Assembly (NCBI RefSeq): GCF_012516395.1
Contig: NZ_CP051206.1
Location: forward strand, 3,948,001 to 4,012,000
Source: Dolichospermum flos-aquae CCAP 1403/13F
GTDB taxonomy: Bacteria > Cyanobacteriota > Cyanobacteriia > Cyanobacteriales > Nostocaceae
DNA: 64,000 nucleotides
Direction of reading: 5' to 3'
The notes below the pieces were generated by a model that was not told the origin of the DNA, ran no database searches, and was given only the letters and a program-made list of their open reading frames with translations. Shown piece by piece: positions 51,315-60,089 of the stretch (position 1 is its first letter; the number at the start of each line of letters is the position of its first letter). The translations under genes and the position numbers were made by a program.

Positions 51315-52361
51315 CTAGGGATAAATCAAAATCTTATAAGTTTCCGCGGTGGGGGCGATCGCTTGGTCTACGGCTTGTGATAAATTTTGGAGGGGATAGC
51401 GATCGCTAATTAAGGCTTTCACATCAATGCGACGATTAAATACGATGTCCGCAGATAGGCTTTGCAGGCGGTAGGATGAGCTATAACTGCCCATTAAATC
51501 TATTTCCCGACGGTAGAGAGTATTGGGGTTAATGGGGATGGTTAACTCGTCTGGGAACTCTGCAAAGAAGAGAATTTTTCCACCTTTGCGAGTGCAGTCT
51601 AAAGCTTGGAAAAATGCTTTGTCACTGGGAACAGCTAACAAGGTGACATCAACACCCATTCCCCCAGTTAAAGCTTGAATTTTGGTAGATAAATCAGCGT
51701 CACGGGCATCAAAAGCCGCTTCTGCACCTACTTCCAGAGCCTTTTCAATTCTAGATGGTAAGAGGTCAGTAGCGATCGCTTTTGCTCCAAAATACTTCAC
51801 CAACATCATAAACATTAACCCAATTGGACCTGCACCAGTTACTAATACAGTTTGTCCCGGTGCAATTTGAGCTTTTTTCACCGCTTTTAAACAGCAATTA
51901 GTGGGTTCAACAAAACTCGCCTCCTCAAAACTGATATCATCAGGAATGGGAATTAAGCCACCATTTTCGACAATGTGACCTGGAACTTTCACATACTCCG
52001 CAAAACCGCCACCACTGGCGTTAAAACCTGCGGTAGTCGAGATATTTTTATAAACATCGCACATGGAGAAATTATCATTTAAACAGTAAGCGCAACGCAT
52101 ACATGGTATATGGTGCATCACCGCTACCCGTTGTCCTACTGTCCACCCTTTTACCTGTGAACCAACAGCCGCAATAGTTCCAGCGGTTTCATGTCCAAAT
52201 ATGCGTGGCGGTTCATACAAAGGATAACGAATCTTTTTAATATCGGACTGACACAAACCCACAACCCGCACCTGTACTAGCACTTCGTCTGCTTCTAGGG
52301 TAGGAACTGGGATTTCCTCGTAGGATAATTGATTTACGCCTCTAAATACTTGTGCTTTCAC
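51315..52361 (-). CDS. zinc-dependent alcohol/polyol dehydrogenase (MDR family)
   Basis: NAD(P)-dependent dehydrogenase of 348 residues, medium-chain type. Catalytic zinc ligands are in VVGLCQSDIKKI (about 33-44) and GHETAGTIAAVG (about 56-67); the structural zinc loop is CMRCAYCLNDNFSMC (about 88-102). The coenzyme site is VLVTGAGPIGLMFMMLVKYF (about 168-187). The closest well-known relatives are threonine and sorbitol dehydrogenases; the substrate is not decided by the sequence. It is a single gene between gifA and the PIN region. Confidence 0.88.
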   Translation of the reverse strand: MKAQVFRGVNQLSYEEIPVPTLEADEVLVQVRVVGLCQSDIKKIRYPLYEPPRIFGHETAGTIAAVGSQVKGWTVGQRVAVMHHIPCMRCAYCLNDNFSMCDVYKNISTTAGFNASGGGFAEYVKVPGHIVENGGLIPIPDDISFEEASFVEPTNCCLKAVKKAQIAPGQTVLVTGAGPIGLMFMMLVKYFGAKAIATDLLPSRIEKALEVGAEAAFDARDADLSTKIQALTGGMGVDVTLLAVPSDKAFFQALDCTRKGGKILFFAEFPDELTIPINPNTLYRREIDLMGSYSSSYRLQSLSADIVFNRRIDVKALISDRYPLQNLSQAVDQAIAPTAETYKILIYP

Positions 52362-52417
52362 GTTGGTTTTCCACTATTCAACGTTACTAGATTTAACATT
52401 TTGTGGGTGAGGTTAAG

Positions 52418-52747
52418 TTATGGAGTTTTATCTTTCTGTCTTTTAGCTTTTTCTAATTGTGTTTCTAAGCTTTGTTCAAAAATTTGGAATGCTTCAACAT
52501 CTGCTGATGAAAGATATCCCCCGATTTCGCCATTTTCAAGTCTGAGAATCTCATCACGATTGTCTTTAGCAGTAATTGTTAAAATTTCCCCTTTTTGCCA
52601 GAGGCGATATCGCGTACCCTCATAGTATCGCCCACCCTCTGGTGCTACTATACCTAGTATATTTAATACTTTTTTGGCAGTTTGCACAATCTCGCCGGAA
52701 TAAAATTGGCAGCGAATAGTATTCGTATAACTCCGCTTCAGCAGCAC
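52418..52747 (-). CDS. hypothetical protein, probably lacking its native start
   Basis: The part from CQFYSGEIVQTAKKVLNILG onward (about 95 residues; RYRLWQKGEILTITAKDNRD, EIGGYLSSADVEAFQIFEQS) looks like a complete small cyanobacterial protein of unknown function. The first dozen residues come from the N-terminal part of the overlapping PIN gene read in another frame, so the original start was lost in the same deletion that cut the PIN gene. The strongest evidence of coding is the charged, ordered C-terminus. Confidence 0.5.
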   Translation of the reverse strand: MLLKRSYTNTIRCQFYSGEIVQTAKKVLNILGIVAPEGGRYYEGTRYRLWQKGEILTITAKDNRDEILRLENGEIGGYLSSADVEAFQIFEQSLETQLEKAKRQKDKTP

Positions 52748-52814
52748 GCATCAAAGTATCACGTAAGGGCATGGGGTAGATGACACAGGAATCTAAAATT
52801 ACAGAGAGTACCAT
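52620..52814 (-). pseudogene. truncated PIN-domain toxin
   Basis: Only about the first 34 residues (MVLSVILDSCVIYPMPLRDT, then LMRAAEAELYEYYS) match a PIN toxin family of roughly 180 residues; the remaining 30 are the next gene read out of frame. The gene begins two bases after the HTH antitoxin stop codon, the usual tight coupling of such modules. The catalytic acidic residues downstream are missing, so it is inactive. Confidence 0.75.
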
Positions 52815-52815
52815 T

Positions 52816-53292
52816 TTACTGATCTAATTCACTACTTTCATCATCATAGAATCCCTCTGCTTCCAAAAACTGAGTAAATTGCTTAATTCCTTCCCGACGC
52901 TTAGTATCTCGTTCTTCCTTATATTTCATTAAATCATCAAACCGGACACGCCGATGTGTTCCCACTCTAATACAAGGAATTTCACCTTGATCTAATAACT
53001 TAATCAGGTAAGGACGGGAAACTTTGAGAATGTCTGCGGCTTTTTGTGTTGTTAGTTCTCTATCCTGAATAACTACAGATATTACTTTACCTAATGCCAG
53101 TGCATGAACAGCTTGATGTAAAATCTGATAAACCGATTCGGGAATGGGAATTTCTTGACCGTCTACTCCTACTAATTTTGGTTGAGCGCCTTCAAGCTGG
53201 AGTATACTTTCAAGATGCTTGATAGATGATTTTTCCGGTTCTTGAGCCATAACTGACTCTAAAGGAGGGTTTTGCTCAGTGATAGTCTTCAT
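52816..53292 (-). CDS. excisionase-type HTH antitoxin
   Basis: Protein of 158 residues from the ATG at 53292 (MKTITEQNPPLESVMAQEPE); the frame continues upstream to 53400 without family similarity. Residues about 75-125 form a MerR/excisionase-like HTH: ELTTQKAADILKVSRPYLIK, then IPCIRVGTHRRVRFDDLMKY. The acidic C-terminus (EAEGFYDDESSELD) would contact the toxin. This family is regularly the upstream partner of a PIN toxin; here the toxin is truncated, so the antitoxin is left over. Confidence 0.8.
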   Translation of the reverse strand: MKTITEQNPPLESVMAQEPEKSSIKHLESILQLEGAQPKLVGVDGQEIPIPESVYQILHQAVHALALGKVISVVIQDRELTTQKAADILKVSRPYLIKLLDQGEIPCIRVGTHRRVRFDDLMKYKEERDTKRREGIKQFTQFLEAEGFYDDESSELDQ

Positions 53293-53400
53293 AATGAATA
53301 TATTTTTGATATATACATCATATATTTTATATCCTCTAAACGCAATATCCGCAACAGAAATCAAATAAAACATACTTTGTGAAACGTTGTGACAAAGCAA

Positions 53401-53770
53401 TAGATTTTGGACAAGTTTATTTTTTGTACATTTTTATTGAGAAGCTAGATAAAATCTTGTAAATTCTCATCACAATTTGACATATCTGTAAACGAAAATA
53501 CAGTTTAACAAATGATTTGTATGGGAGAATATAGGTAAGAAAATAATTATTTTCACCTAAAATATAACTGCAATTCTCAACCAAAATATACATCATCATA
53601 ATAATGGCAAAATGCCGTTATTTTCCATTTCCTATGAGATATCATCAAAATAACTGGCAATAATATATCTTCTATGCTTGTGAATTTCCAGGTTAAATAT
53701 AATTACTAATTGCTGTAGTCAAATCTAGGTTTATTTATAAATTTTATCATGCAGATGCACCATATAGATT
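53401..53770. other. 370-bp AT-rich intergenic region
   Basis: Between the antitoxin and the kinase gene, which are divergent. Very AT-rich, with no ORF or repeat that I recognise; it must contain both promoters. Confidence 0.6.
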
Positions 53771-55888
53771 ATGATCTGCTGTCTAAATCCCGATTGTTCA
53801 AATCCTCAAAATCCAAATAATCATCAAATTTGTCAAACTTGTCACACTCCGTTAGTGCCACTTTTGAGAAATCGGTTTCGTGTACTCCGTGTTCTTTCTG
53901 ATGAAGGCGGATTTGGCAGAACTTATATATCAGAAGATATTGATAAATTAAATGAATTATGTGTAGTTAAACAACTAGCACCAAAATTTCAAGGTACTTG
54001 GTCACAAAAAAAAGCAATTCAGCTATTCTCAGAAGAAGCAAGACGACTTCAAGAATTAGGAGAACATCCCCAAATTCCCACATTAATAGCTTATTTTGAA
54101 CAAGATAATTGTTTATATTTAGTACAACAATTTATTGATGGTCAAAATTTATTTAATGAATTAAAATCTCGGAGAATTTATCAAGATTGGGATATTCAAT
54201 CTATTTTATTAGATTTATTACCAATTATCAAATTTGTGCATCAACATGGGGTAATTCATCGTGATATTAAACCAGAAAATATTATTCGTCGAAAATCTGA
54301 TGGGAGATTAACACTTATTGATTTTGGTTCTTCTAAACAGTTAACTGCACAAGTACAGCGAAAAAATGGTACTTCTATCGGTTCCCATGGTTATTCTCCC
54401 ATTGAACAAATTAGAGATGGAAAAGCCTATCCTGCAAGTGATTTATTTGGTTTGGGTGCGACTTGTTTTCATCTATTAACAGGAATTTCTCCTTTTCAAT
54501 TATGGATGGAATATGGTTATGCTTGGGTAGGAAATTGGCGGCATTATTTACGTTTTCCTTTGAGTTTAGAATTAGCAGAAATTATAGATAAGCTACTACA
54601 AAAAGAAATACAGGATCGTTATCAATCTGCTGATGAAGTAATTAGAGATTTGATGAAAAAGCATACTCATATTCTACCAGCAGCGAATCATACAATTATA
54701 GAATCACCTAGAAAAAATTCTCACCCACATTCATCAAAATATATTTGGGTTAGAAATTTAATTTTCATCTTGGGGATAATTGTTTTTTTTGCATTAGCAG
54801 AATCTGGTTATCGAGAATTTCGCAAGTTAAAAACTAATTTTTCTTTTAGTTGGAGTCAACCTCGCAATAGTCCACCAATATCTGAAATATCAGCAAAAAA
54901 ATTATCTTTAGTCAATACTTTTTCTGGACATAAAAGCAAAGTTTTGTCAGTGGTTATGAGTCCAAATGGTAAACTGATTATCAGTAGTGGTGATTGCGAG
55001 AAAAGTAGTAATAGTCAATGTCATAATATTAAATTATGGGATGTCATAACAGGTAAAGAAATTACCAGTCTCCAGGGACATTCCCAAAATGTTAATGCAG
55101 TAGCTATAACTGCTAATGGGAAAACTTTAGTTAGTGGTAGTGATGATAAAACTATTAAAATTTGGAATTTAGAAACAAATCAATTAATTCACACCTTAAA
55201 AAGTCATACTGATGCAATTCATAGTTTAGCTATTAGTGGTGATGGTAAAACTTTAGTTAGTGCTAGTGATGATAAAACTATCAAAATTTGGAAGTTAACA
55301 ACAGGTAAGCTAATTCGTACTTTAATTGGTCATAAATATTGGGTACGTTCTGTAGATATTAGTCCTGATGGTGTCACCTTAGCAAGTGGTAGTTTTGATA
55401 AAACTATTAAATTATGGAATATTAATCAAGAAGAACCGATTCAGACTTTAAGTACCAGTTCACAAACAGTCATAGCTGTGGCTTTTAGTCCTAATGGTAA
55501 AATTTTAGCAAGTTCCAGCCGCAACCGCACAATTAAATTATGGAATCTACAAACCCTACAAGAAATTCGGACTCTCATGGTAGAAGATAATAGTGTTAAT
55601 ACTATTGCTTTTAGTCCTGATGGTCAAATTTTAGCAAGTGCTGGACGAAATATTTCTGAAGAACAAATCTATCACACCATTAAACTCTGGAACGTGGCTA
55701 CAGGAGAGGAAATGCTAACATTGACGGGACATAGTAATGCTGTTATCTCCCTTGCTTTTAGTGCTGACGGGAAGTTTTTAGTTAGTGGTGGTGAAGATAA
55801 TTTAATTAAAATTTGGCAGATTCCAGTCAATAATGACGAAAATTTTTCCCGTCGAGGTTTGGTACTTGATAAAACTAAATTTCGGTAA
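53771..55888 (+). CDS. membrane Ser/Thr protein kinase with WD40 propeller
   Basis: Protein of 705 residues. A four-Cys zinc ribbon (CLNPDCSNPQNPNNHQICQTC, split as C5-x4-C10 and C20-x2-C23) precedes a Hanks-type kinase (about 35-290) with a Gly-loop (SDEGGFGRTYISED), catalytic Lys in CVVKQL, HRDIKPENI (about 171) and DFGSS (about 186). One membrane span lies near 325-345, followed by seven WD40 repeats (about 380-690) forming an outside or periplasmic propeller (IKLWDV, IKIWNL, IKIWKL and so on). This architecture is frequent in filamentous cyanobacteria; ligand and targets unknown. Its TAA stop is the first three bases of a TAAGTAGGT element. Confidence 0.92.
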   Translation: MICCLNPDCSNPQNPNNHQICQTCHTPLVPLLRNRFRVLRVLSDEGGFGRTYISEDIDKLNELCVVKQLAPKFQGTWSQKKAIQLFSEEARRLQELGEHPQIPTLIAYFEQDNCLYLVQQFIDGQNLFNELKSRRIYQDWDIQSILLDLLPIIKFVHQHGVIHRDIKPENIIRRKSDGRLTLIDFGSSKQLTAQVQRKNGTSIGSHGYSPIEQIRDGKAYPASDLFGLGATCFHLLTGISPFQLWMEYGYAWVGNWRHYLRFPLSLELAEIIDKLLQKEIQDRYQSADEVIRDLMKKHTHILPAANHTIIESPRKNSHPHSSKYIWVRNLIFILGIIVFFALAESGYREFRKLKTNFSFSWSQPRNSPPISEISAKKLSLVNTFSGHKSKVLSVVMSPNGKLIISSGDCEKSSNSQCHNIKLWDVITGKEITSLQGHSQNVNAVAITANGKTLVSGSDDKTIKIWNLETNQLIHTLKSHTDAIHSLAISGDGKTLVSASDDKTIKIWKLTTGKLIRTLIGHKYWVRSVDISPDGVTLASGSFDKTIKLWNINQEEPIQTLSTSSQTVIAVAFSPNGKILASSSRNRTIKLWNLQTLQEIRTLMVEDNSVNTIAFSPDGQILASAGRNISEEQIYHTIKLWNVATGEEMLTLTGHSNAVISLAFSADGKFLVSGGEDNLIKIWQIPVNNDENFSRRGLVLDKTKFR

Positions 55889-55996
55889 GTAGGTGAACGG
55901 AAAAAACCAAACTGTGTAAAGAAACGTAAAATCGCTGAAAACTTCTTTACTCTTGCCTCAAGCCTAGTGCTATAACGACAATTTTCAACGCCAACC
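55886..55996 (+). mobile_element. TAAGTAGGT miniature element, copy 3 (short type, right end missing)
   Basis: 111 bp: TAAGTAGGTGAACGG, AAACTGTGTAAAGAAACG, then CAATTTTCAACGCCAACC without the final TACTTA. It supplies the stop codon of the WD40 kinase. Confidence 0.8.
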
Positions 55997-56118
55997 AAAA
56001 AAAGATTGTCGTCAACAGATAAACTCACTTATAGAGATAAATACTGGACGCTGATATCAAACCAGAGGCGGAAGGTAATTGAGCAGTAAACGTGATATAG
56101 ATAATTGTGAGCAAAATT

Positions 56119-57360
56119 ATGGCAGACTGGCAAATAATTACTGGTGGTGTGACAGCAGCGCGGGGGTATAAAGCTTCGGGAATTACAGCAGGACTGAAAG
56201 CTTCGGGATTACCGGATTTAGCTTTAATTGTATCAGACGTGGAAGCGATCGCCGCAGGTGTATTCACCACTAGCCAAGTTAAAGCAGCCTGTGTAGATTA
56301 CTGTCGTCAGGTATTACAAGGGAAACATAGTGCTAGAGCCATCCTTTGTAATGCAGGACAAGCTAACGCCGCAACAGGTGAACAAGGGATTAAAGATGCT
56401 CAAGAAAGTGCAGATTTATTAGGTCAAGAATTGGGTATTAACCCAGAATCCATTTTATTAGCTTCCACTGGCGTAATTGGTCAACGGATTAAAATGGATA
56501 TTTTGCGGGGTGGTATCCCCAAAGTAGTTGCAGAACTATCAGAAACAGGTTCAGACGCAGCCGCAGGAGCAATTGTCACCACAGATTTAGTGACAAAATC
56601 CATAGCCTTAGAAACCATTATCCATGACCGTCCAGTGCGAATTGGTGGGATTGCTAAAGGTTCAGGGATGATTCACCCCAACATGGCGACAATGTTAGCC
56701 TTTGTTACCTGTGATGCAGCAGTCTCTTCCACGCTTTGGCAACAAATGTTAACCAGAGCAGCGGATAGAAGCTTCAATTCTATAACAGTTGACGGTGACA
56801 CAAGTACAAATGATTGTTTAATTGCTTTAGCAAATGGTCAATCTCGCACCCCAGCAATTACCGAAATGGGGGCAGAGGCACAGAAACTAGAAGCTATGTT
56901 AACTTATGTGTGTCAGCATTTGGCGAAAGCGATCGCTCGTGATGGCGAAGGTGCAACTTGTTTAATAGAAGTCCAAGTCACTGGCGCTCACGATGAATTA
57001 TCAGCCCGACAAATCGCCAAAACCATTGCCGGGTCATCTTTAGTCAAAGCTGCCATTTTCGGTCATGATCCCAATTGGGGACGGATTGCTGCTGCTGCTG
57101 GACGGGCTGGAGTCCCCTTTGAACAAGAAAACCTCTCTGTTAAATTAGGGGATATTTTACTATTTGAAAATGGTCAACCTTTACCCTTTGATAAAGCCGC
57201 AGCTAGTGCATATTTAAAAGCAGCAGCTAATGGTGAATATCTGCAATCAGACACGGTGTTAATTTCCGTCGGTGTTGGTAATGGTCATGGAACAGGTCAG
57301 GCTTGGGGTTGTGACTTGAGTTATGATTACGTAAAAATTAACGCTGAGTATACGACCTAA
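56119..57360 (+). CDS. argJ: bifunctional glutamate N-acetyltransferase / ornithine acetyltransferase
   Basis: Transfers the acetyl group from N-acetylornithine to Glu, recycling it in arginine synthesis. The ATG at 56119 gives MADWQIITGGVTAARGY (413 residues); a GTG at 56107 is less likely. The self-cleavage site is in HPNMATMLAF (cut before Thr, about 195), with the oxyanion Thr pair earlier (LASTGVIGQ) and NGHGTGQAWGCDLSYDYV at the C-terminus. It is a single gene. Arginine feeds cyanophycin, the nitrogen reserve of such cells. Confidence 0.94.
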   Translation: MADWQIITGGVTAARGYKASGITAGLKASGLPDLALIVSDVEAIAAGVFTTSQVKAACVDYCRQVLQGKHSARAILCNAGQANAATGEQGIKDAQESADLLGQELGINPESILLASTGVIGQRIKMDILRGGIPKVVAELSETGSDAAAGAIVTTDLVTKSIALETIIHDRPVRIGGIAKGSGMIHPNMATMLAFVTCDAAVSSTLWQQMLTRAADRSFNSITVDGDTSTNDCLIALANGQSRTPAITEMGAEAQKLEAMLTYVCQHLAKAIARDGEGATCLIEVQVTGAHDELSARQIAKTIAGSSLVKAAIFGHDPNWGRIAAAAGRAGVPFEQENLSVKLGDILLFENGQPLPFDKAAASAYLKAAANGEYLQSDTVLISVGVGNGHGTGQAWGCDLSYDYVKINAEYTT

Positions 57361-57367
57361 AAAAATC

Positions 57368-57399
57368 GGCGTTGCTGCTTAACTTTTAGTTGCAACGCC
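57368..57399. terminator. hairpin GGCGTTGC...GCAACGCC after argJ
   Basis: Perfect 8-bp arms with a 16-base loop, 8 bp after the argJ stop. No clear T-run follows, so it may be an RNA-stabilising hairpin rather than a terminator. Confidence 0.5.
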
Positions 57400-57472
57400 A
57401 ATAGTTCTTAATCTGAGTTGAGGTTTGACAATGCCGCTATAATATTTTTATTATCAGCAATACTCAACAGCC

Positions 57473-58087
57473 ATGATTCAAACTTTATCTAAAGTTACTA
57501 CCTTTGAAGAATTTGTCGCGGGGCTTCCTGAAAATTCCGGGGTACGTTACGAACTACATAATGGGAATATCATTGAAATGGTACAACCGGTAGGAGAACA
57601 TGAAGAAGTTAAAGGGTTTTTAGGTGTAGAAATTCCCTTTGAAATTAAACGTCTGGGATTACCCTATGGTATTCCTAACCAAGTTATAGTTAGACCAGAA
57701 GGTAAAGATTCTGGTTATTTTCCAGATGTGTTGGTGCTAAATCGGGAAAATTTGGTAAACGAAAAATTATGGAAAAAAGAATCTATTCTGAGTAATGGTG
57801 CATCTATACCTTTGGTGATTGAAGTTGTCTCAACTAATTGGCGTGATGATTACCATTTAAAATATGCTGATTATGAGGAAATGGGAATTTCTGAATATTG
57901 GATTGTAGATTATGCAGCTTTAGGTGGCAGGAATTTTATTGGTAATCCTAAACAACCCACAATTTCTGTTTGTAATTTGGTTGATGAAGAATATCAAATT
58001 AGTAAGTTTAGAGATCATGAACGGATTATTTCCCAAACTTTTCCTGAATTAAATATTACAGCAAATCAAATTTTTCAAGCTTATTGA
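57473..58087 (+). CDS. Uma2 family (DUF820) endonuclease-like protein
   Basis: Protein of 204 residues of the Uma2 family: TFEEFVAGLPENSGVRYELH and NGNIIEMVQPVGEHEEVKGF at the N-terminus, then the acidic/Lys set FPDVLVLNRE, IPLVIEVVSTNWRDDYHLK and YWIVDYAALGG. This belongs to the subfamily with the R-P-x-G-K-D segment (IVRPEGKDSGYFPDV). Function unknown. The ATG at 57473 has no strong ribosome site. A TAAGTAGGT element follows 32 bp after the stop. Confidence 0.85.
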   Translation: MIQTLSKVTTFEEFVAGLPENSGVRYELHNGNIIEMVQPVGEHEEVKGFLGVEIPFEIKRLGLPYGIPNQVIVRPEGKDSGYFPDVLVLNRENLVNEKLWKKESILSNGASIPLVIEVVSTNWRDDYHLKYADYEEMGISEYWIVDYAALGGRNFIGNPKQPTISVCNLVDEEYQISKFRDHERIISQTFPELNITANQIFQAY

Positions 58088-58119
58088 CAATAAAATCATG
58101 AATAAATTTTTCCGTCACA

Positions 58120-58237
58120 TAAGTAGGTTGGCGTTGAAAATGGTCGTTATAGCACTAGGCTTGAGGCAAGAGTAAAGAAGTTTTCAGCGATTTTACGTTT
58201 CTTTACACAGTTTGGTTTTATTGTGTTTACCTACTTA
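58120..58237 (-). mobile_element. TAAGTAGGT miniature element, copy 4 (short type, complete)
   Basis: 118 bp in the opposite orientation to the other copies: TAAGTAGGTTGGCGTTGAA at the left and TTTACCTACTTA at the right. Internally the same as the copy at 55886 (CTTGAGGCAAGAGTAAAGAA), which it completes. Confidence 0.85.
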
Positions 58238-58814
58238 GATTGATTATTGGGTAAGAAAACTTCCGTTAAGTCGCACGGGTTACATACCATAAATTAACTT
58301 ATTTGTCAACAGTACATTTTTCTCCCAGTCAACTTCCATAATTTCTTGGCTAATTTTTGTCTAAATCTCTCTCAAAAATTGCTGCTAATTTATGAAGTTT
58401 TGTATTATTTCTAGATATTGATTTCTGAAACGACTATAGATAAAGGGTTTTGAGGATCATATTGTCAGACAGATATAAAATTGACAATATAAGGCCAATT
58501 ATGAAAATCTTCATGATTATAGCAAATCGCCGAAAGTATTGCAAGCTCGTTGCTAAATAAAAATAATTCTCAATTAATTATTAAGAAAATCTAAACTTGA
58601 ATTGTGATGGGTTATGAATATTAAAAGTATTATTATATTTTTATAAGTTTTAATTATGATTTATTCCTAAAATAGCTTTAGCAGACTTTGATATCTATAT
58701 CATGTAACACCAAAAATCAATAACTGGAAATTTTAGTCTTTGGGACTCTGCGCCTCTGCGTGAGGTAAAATTGTACTCGTGACATTCGTAAATTTCCAAT
58801 CAAAGGTGTATTTT
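58238..58814. other. 577-bp AT-rich intergenic region
   Basis: Between the MITE copy and the secreted protein gene. Very AT-rich; it contains one GACTCTGCGCCTCTGCGTGA repeat near 58744 that I know as a common dispersed sequence. No ORF recognised. Confidence 0.55.
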
Positions 58815-59246
58815 ATGCGGTTACGCTCAATGCAGTTAATTTTTATAGCAGGACTAATGGGGTTACTTTCCTGGATATGGACACCCACAGCCTTAGCATT
58901 AACACAGATTAAACTATCTAATATTTCCTACCACGAATGTCCATCAGAACTCACAAGCGGAGTAGTGGGTAGTAGCGGTTCAAATTCTGCTAGTTGCTTC
59001 ATAGTTACAGGTAAAGCGGAAAATGGCACTCGTAAAACTGTCTATGATGCGGATATTTTTGGGCGCATATATGATGCTAACGGTGATTCAACCTTACAAA
59101 ATCGGACTCGTCTGGGTTTAATCGCGGAAGTTCCTCCCGGAGTTAGTGATTTTGAATTTAGAATCACTGTCCCCAGTAATCAACCTTTACCATTACAACT
59201 TAAACAATTTAAAGCTGCTGGATTTAGCGGACAAGTGAGAAGATAA
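58815..59246 (+). CDS. secreted hypothetical protein
   Basis: Protein of 143 residues from the ATG at 58815 (MRLRSMQLIFIAGLMGLLSW); the signal peptide probably ends at TALA near residue 30. The mature part has two Cys (HECPSEL, SASCFIV) that could form a disulfide, and beta-rich YDADIFGRIYDANGD. It resembles a small periplasmic or surface beta-sandwich. I recognise no named family. AAAGGTG precedes the start. An ATG-less extension to 58779 is rejected as start. Confidence 0.7.
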   Translation: MRLRSMQLIFIAGLMGLLSWIWTPTALALTQIKLSNISYHECPSELTSGVVGSSGSNSASCFIVTGKAENGTRKTVYDADIFGRIYDANGDSTLQNRTRLGLIAEVPPGVSDFEFRITVPSNQPLPLQLKQFKAAGFSGQVRR

Positions 59247-59250
59247 GAGT

Positions 59251-59278
59251 GTAGAGACGTTCCTGGGAACGTCCTTAC
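59251..59278. repeat. 28-bp palindrome GTAGAGACGTTCC...
   Basis: GTAGAGACGTTCC-TG-GGAACGTCCTTAC between two convergent genes, the same core as at 3473 and inside the TAGACATCT elements. In both solo cases it sits between convergent genes, where a bidirectional terminator would be useful. Confidence 0.8.
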
Positions 59279-59300
59279 ATTGAAAATCGTAATTTGGGGC

Positions 59301-59579
59301 TTAAAACCCTTGCACCAAGGTGGCGCGAGCTAAACTATCTAAAACACCACCAACTATGTTCAATGCCAAAAATGCCAGGATAGGGGAGAAATCCATACCA
59401 CCCAAGGGGGGAATTATGGAACGAAATAGATTGAGGTAGGGATCACTAATTTGGCTTAGAGCCGCAAATGGTTGACTCGACCAGTCAACAGTAGGAAACC
59501 AAGTCAACAAGACTCGAATAATCAGCAAATAGCTGTAAAGGGAGACAAAGGTGGCTAGGGTTGTAATTAGTAAATTCAT
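59301..59579 (-). CDS. YggT family membrane protein
   Basis: Small membrane protein of 92 residues with two spans (about 3-25 and 65-85) and the family motif RVLLTWFPTVDWSSQPF, then ISDPYLNLFRSIIPPLGGMD. In cyanobacteria and chloroplasts YggT/YlmG proteins affect cell division or nucleoid and cytochrome assembly. It is close to two other minus-strand genes (YtxH-like and upp), possibly in one transcript. Confidence 0.88.
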   Translation of the reverse strand: MNLLITTLATFVSLYSYLLIIRVLLTWFPTVDWSSQPFAALSQISDPYLNLFRSIIPPLGGMDFSPILAFLALNIVGGVLDSLARATLVQGF

Positions 59580-59677
59580 GGGTAACTTTCCTGTTAAATG
59601 TCAAACATAGATTCATGATTGATTTTAATTTAGCTCACGTCGCATTGTGTAGCTAATCAATATAACTAAGGGAAAGC

Positions 59678-60013
59678 TTAAGAATGCTCATTAACTTCCT
59701 GGGATGAGTTGCTGTTGACATTACCTAATTGCTTCCGCACATCATCAATTGTGGCATTAAGTTGGGCAATTTTATCTTCGAGCGATCGCCTAGTTGCTTC
59801 TATTTCCAAACTTTCATGAGCAGAAGCTCTCATTTGCCGTTTTTTAGCCCCTGTTTGGCTATCATTGTCCCCAGCAGTTAAACCGTCATTTTCTTCATCT
59901 GCAAATTTAGCATCTAAGCGCGAAGTAATCACTGCCCCTAAAACACCACCAACTACACCCCCAATCAATGAACCCAGTAGCAAACCACTAGCAAAACCAT
60001 CTTGTTGACTCAT
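59678..60013 (-). CDS. YtxH-like membrane-anchored coiled-coil protein
   Basis: Protein of 111 residues from the ATG at 60013 (MSQQDGFASGLLLGSLIGGV). One Gly-rich hydrophobic span (about 6-30) is followed by a charged linker and a coiled coil (about 65-100, LEIEATRRSLEDKIAQLNAT). Upstream in-frame codons to 60052 are rejected because the family starts MSQQ. Role unknown; YtxH-like proteins are often stress related. Confidence 0.78.
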   Translation of the reverse strand: MSQQDGFASGLLLGSLIGGVVGGVLGAVITSRLDAKFADEENDGLTAGDNDSQTGAKKRQMRASAHESLEIEATRRSLEDKIAQLNATIDDVRKQLGNVNSNSSQEVNEHS

Positions 60014-60089
60014 ATTTTTTACCGTCTTCTCGAAAATAAGCAACTTTGACAATACTTTAGCTATTTTCCAGCCTTAGCGGCATCCTAGC

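Noticed and set aside
51195-51409. Two overlapping Pro/Leu-rich plus-strand ORFs
   Set aside because: They are translations of the CCCCTACTCC microsatellite and of the antisense of the alcohol dehydrogenase end.
53401-53770. Possible small RNA or ORF (60 codons on the minus strand) in the AT-rich gap
   Set aside because: Composition is simply Tyr/Ile/Lys-rich; no ribosome site or structure supports it.
55886-58237. Glutamine-type riboswitch suggested by the AAGTAGG and GAACGG strings
   Set aside because: The strings belong to the TAAGTAGGT miniature element, which recurs in five unrelated places, not upstream of glutamine genes.
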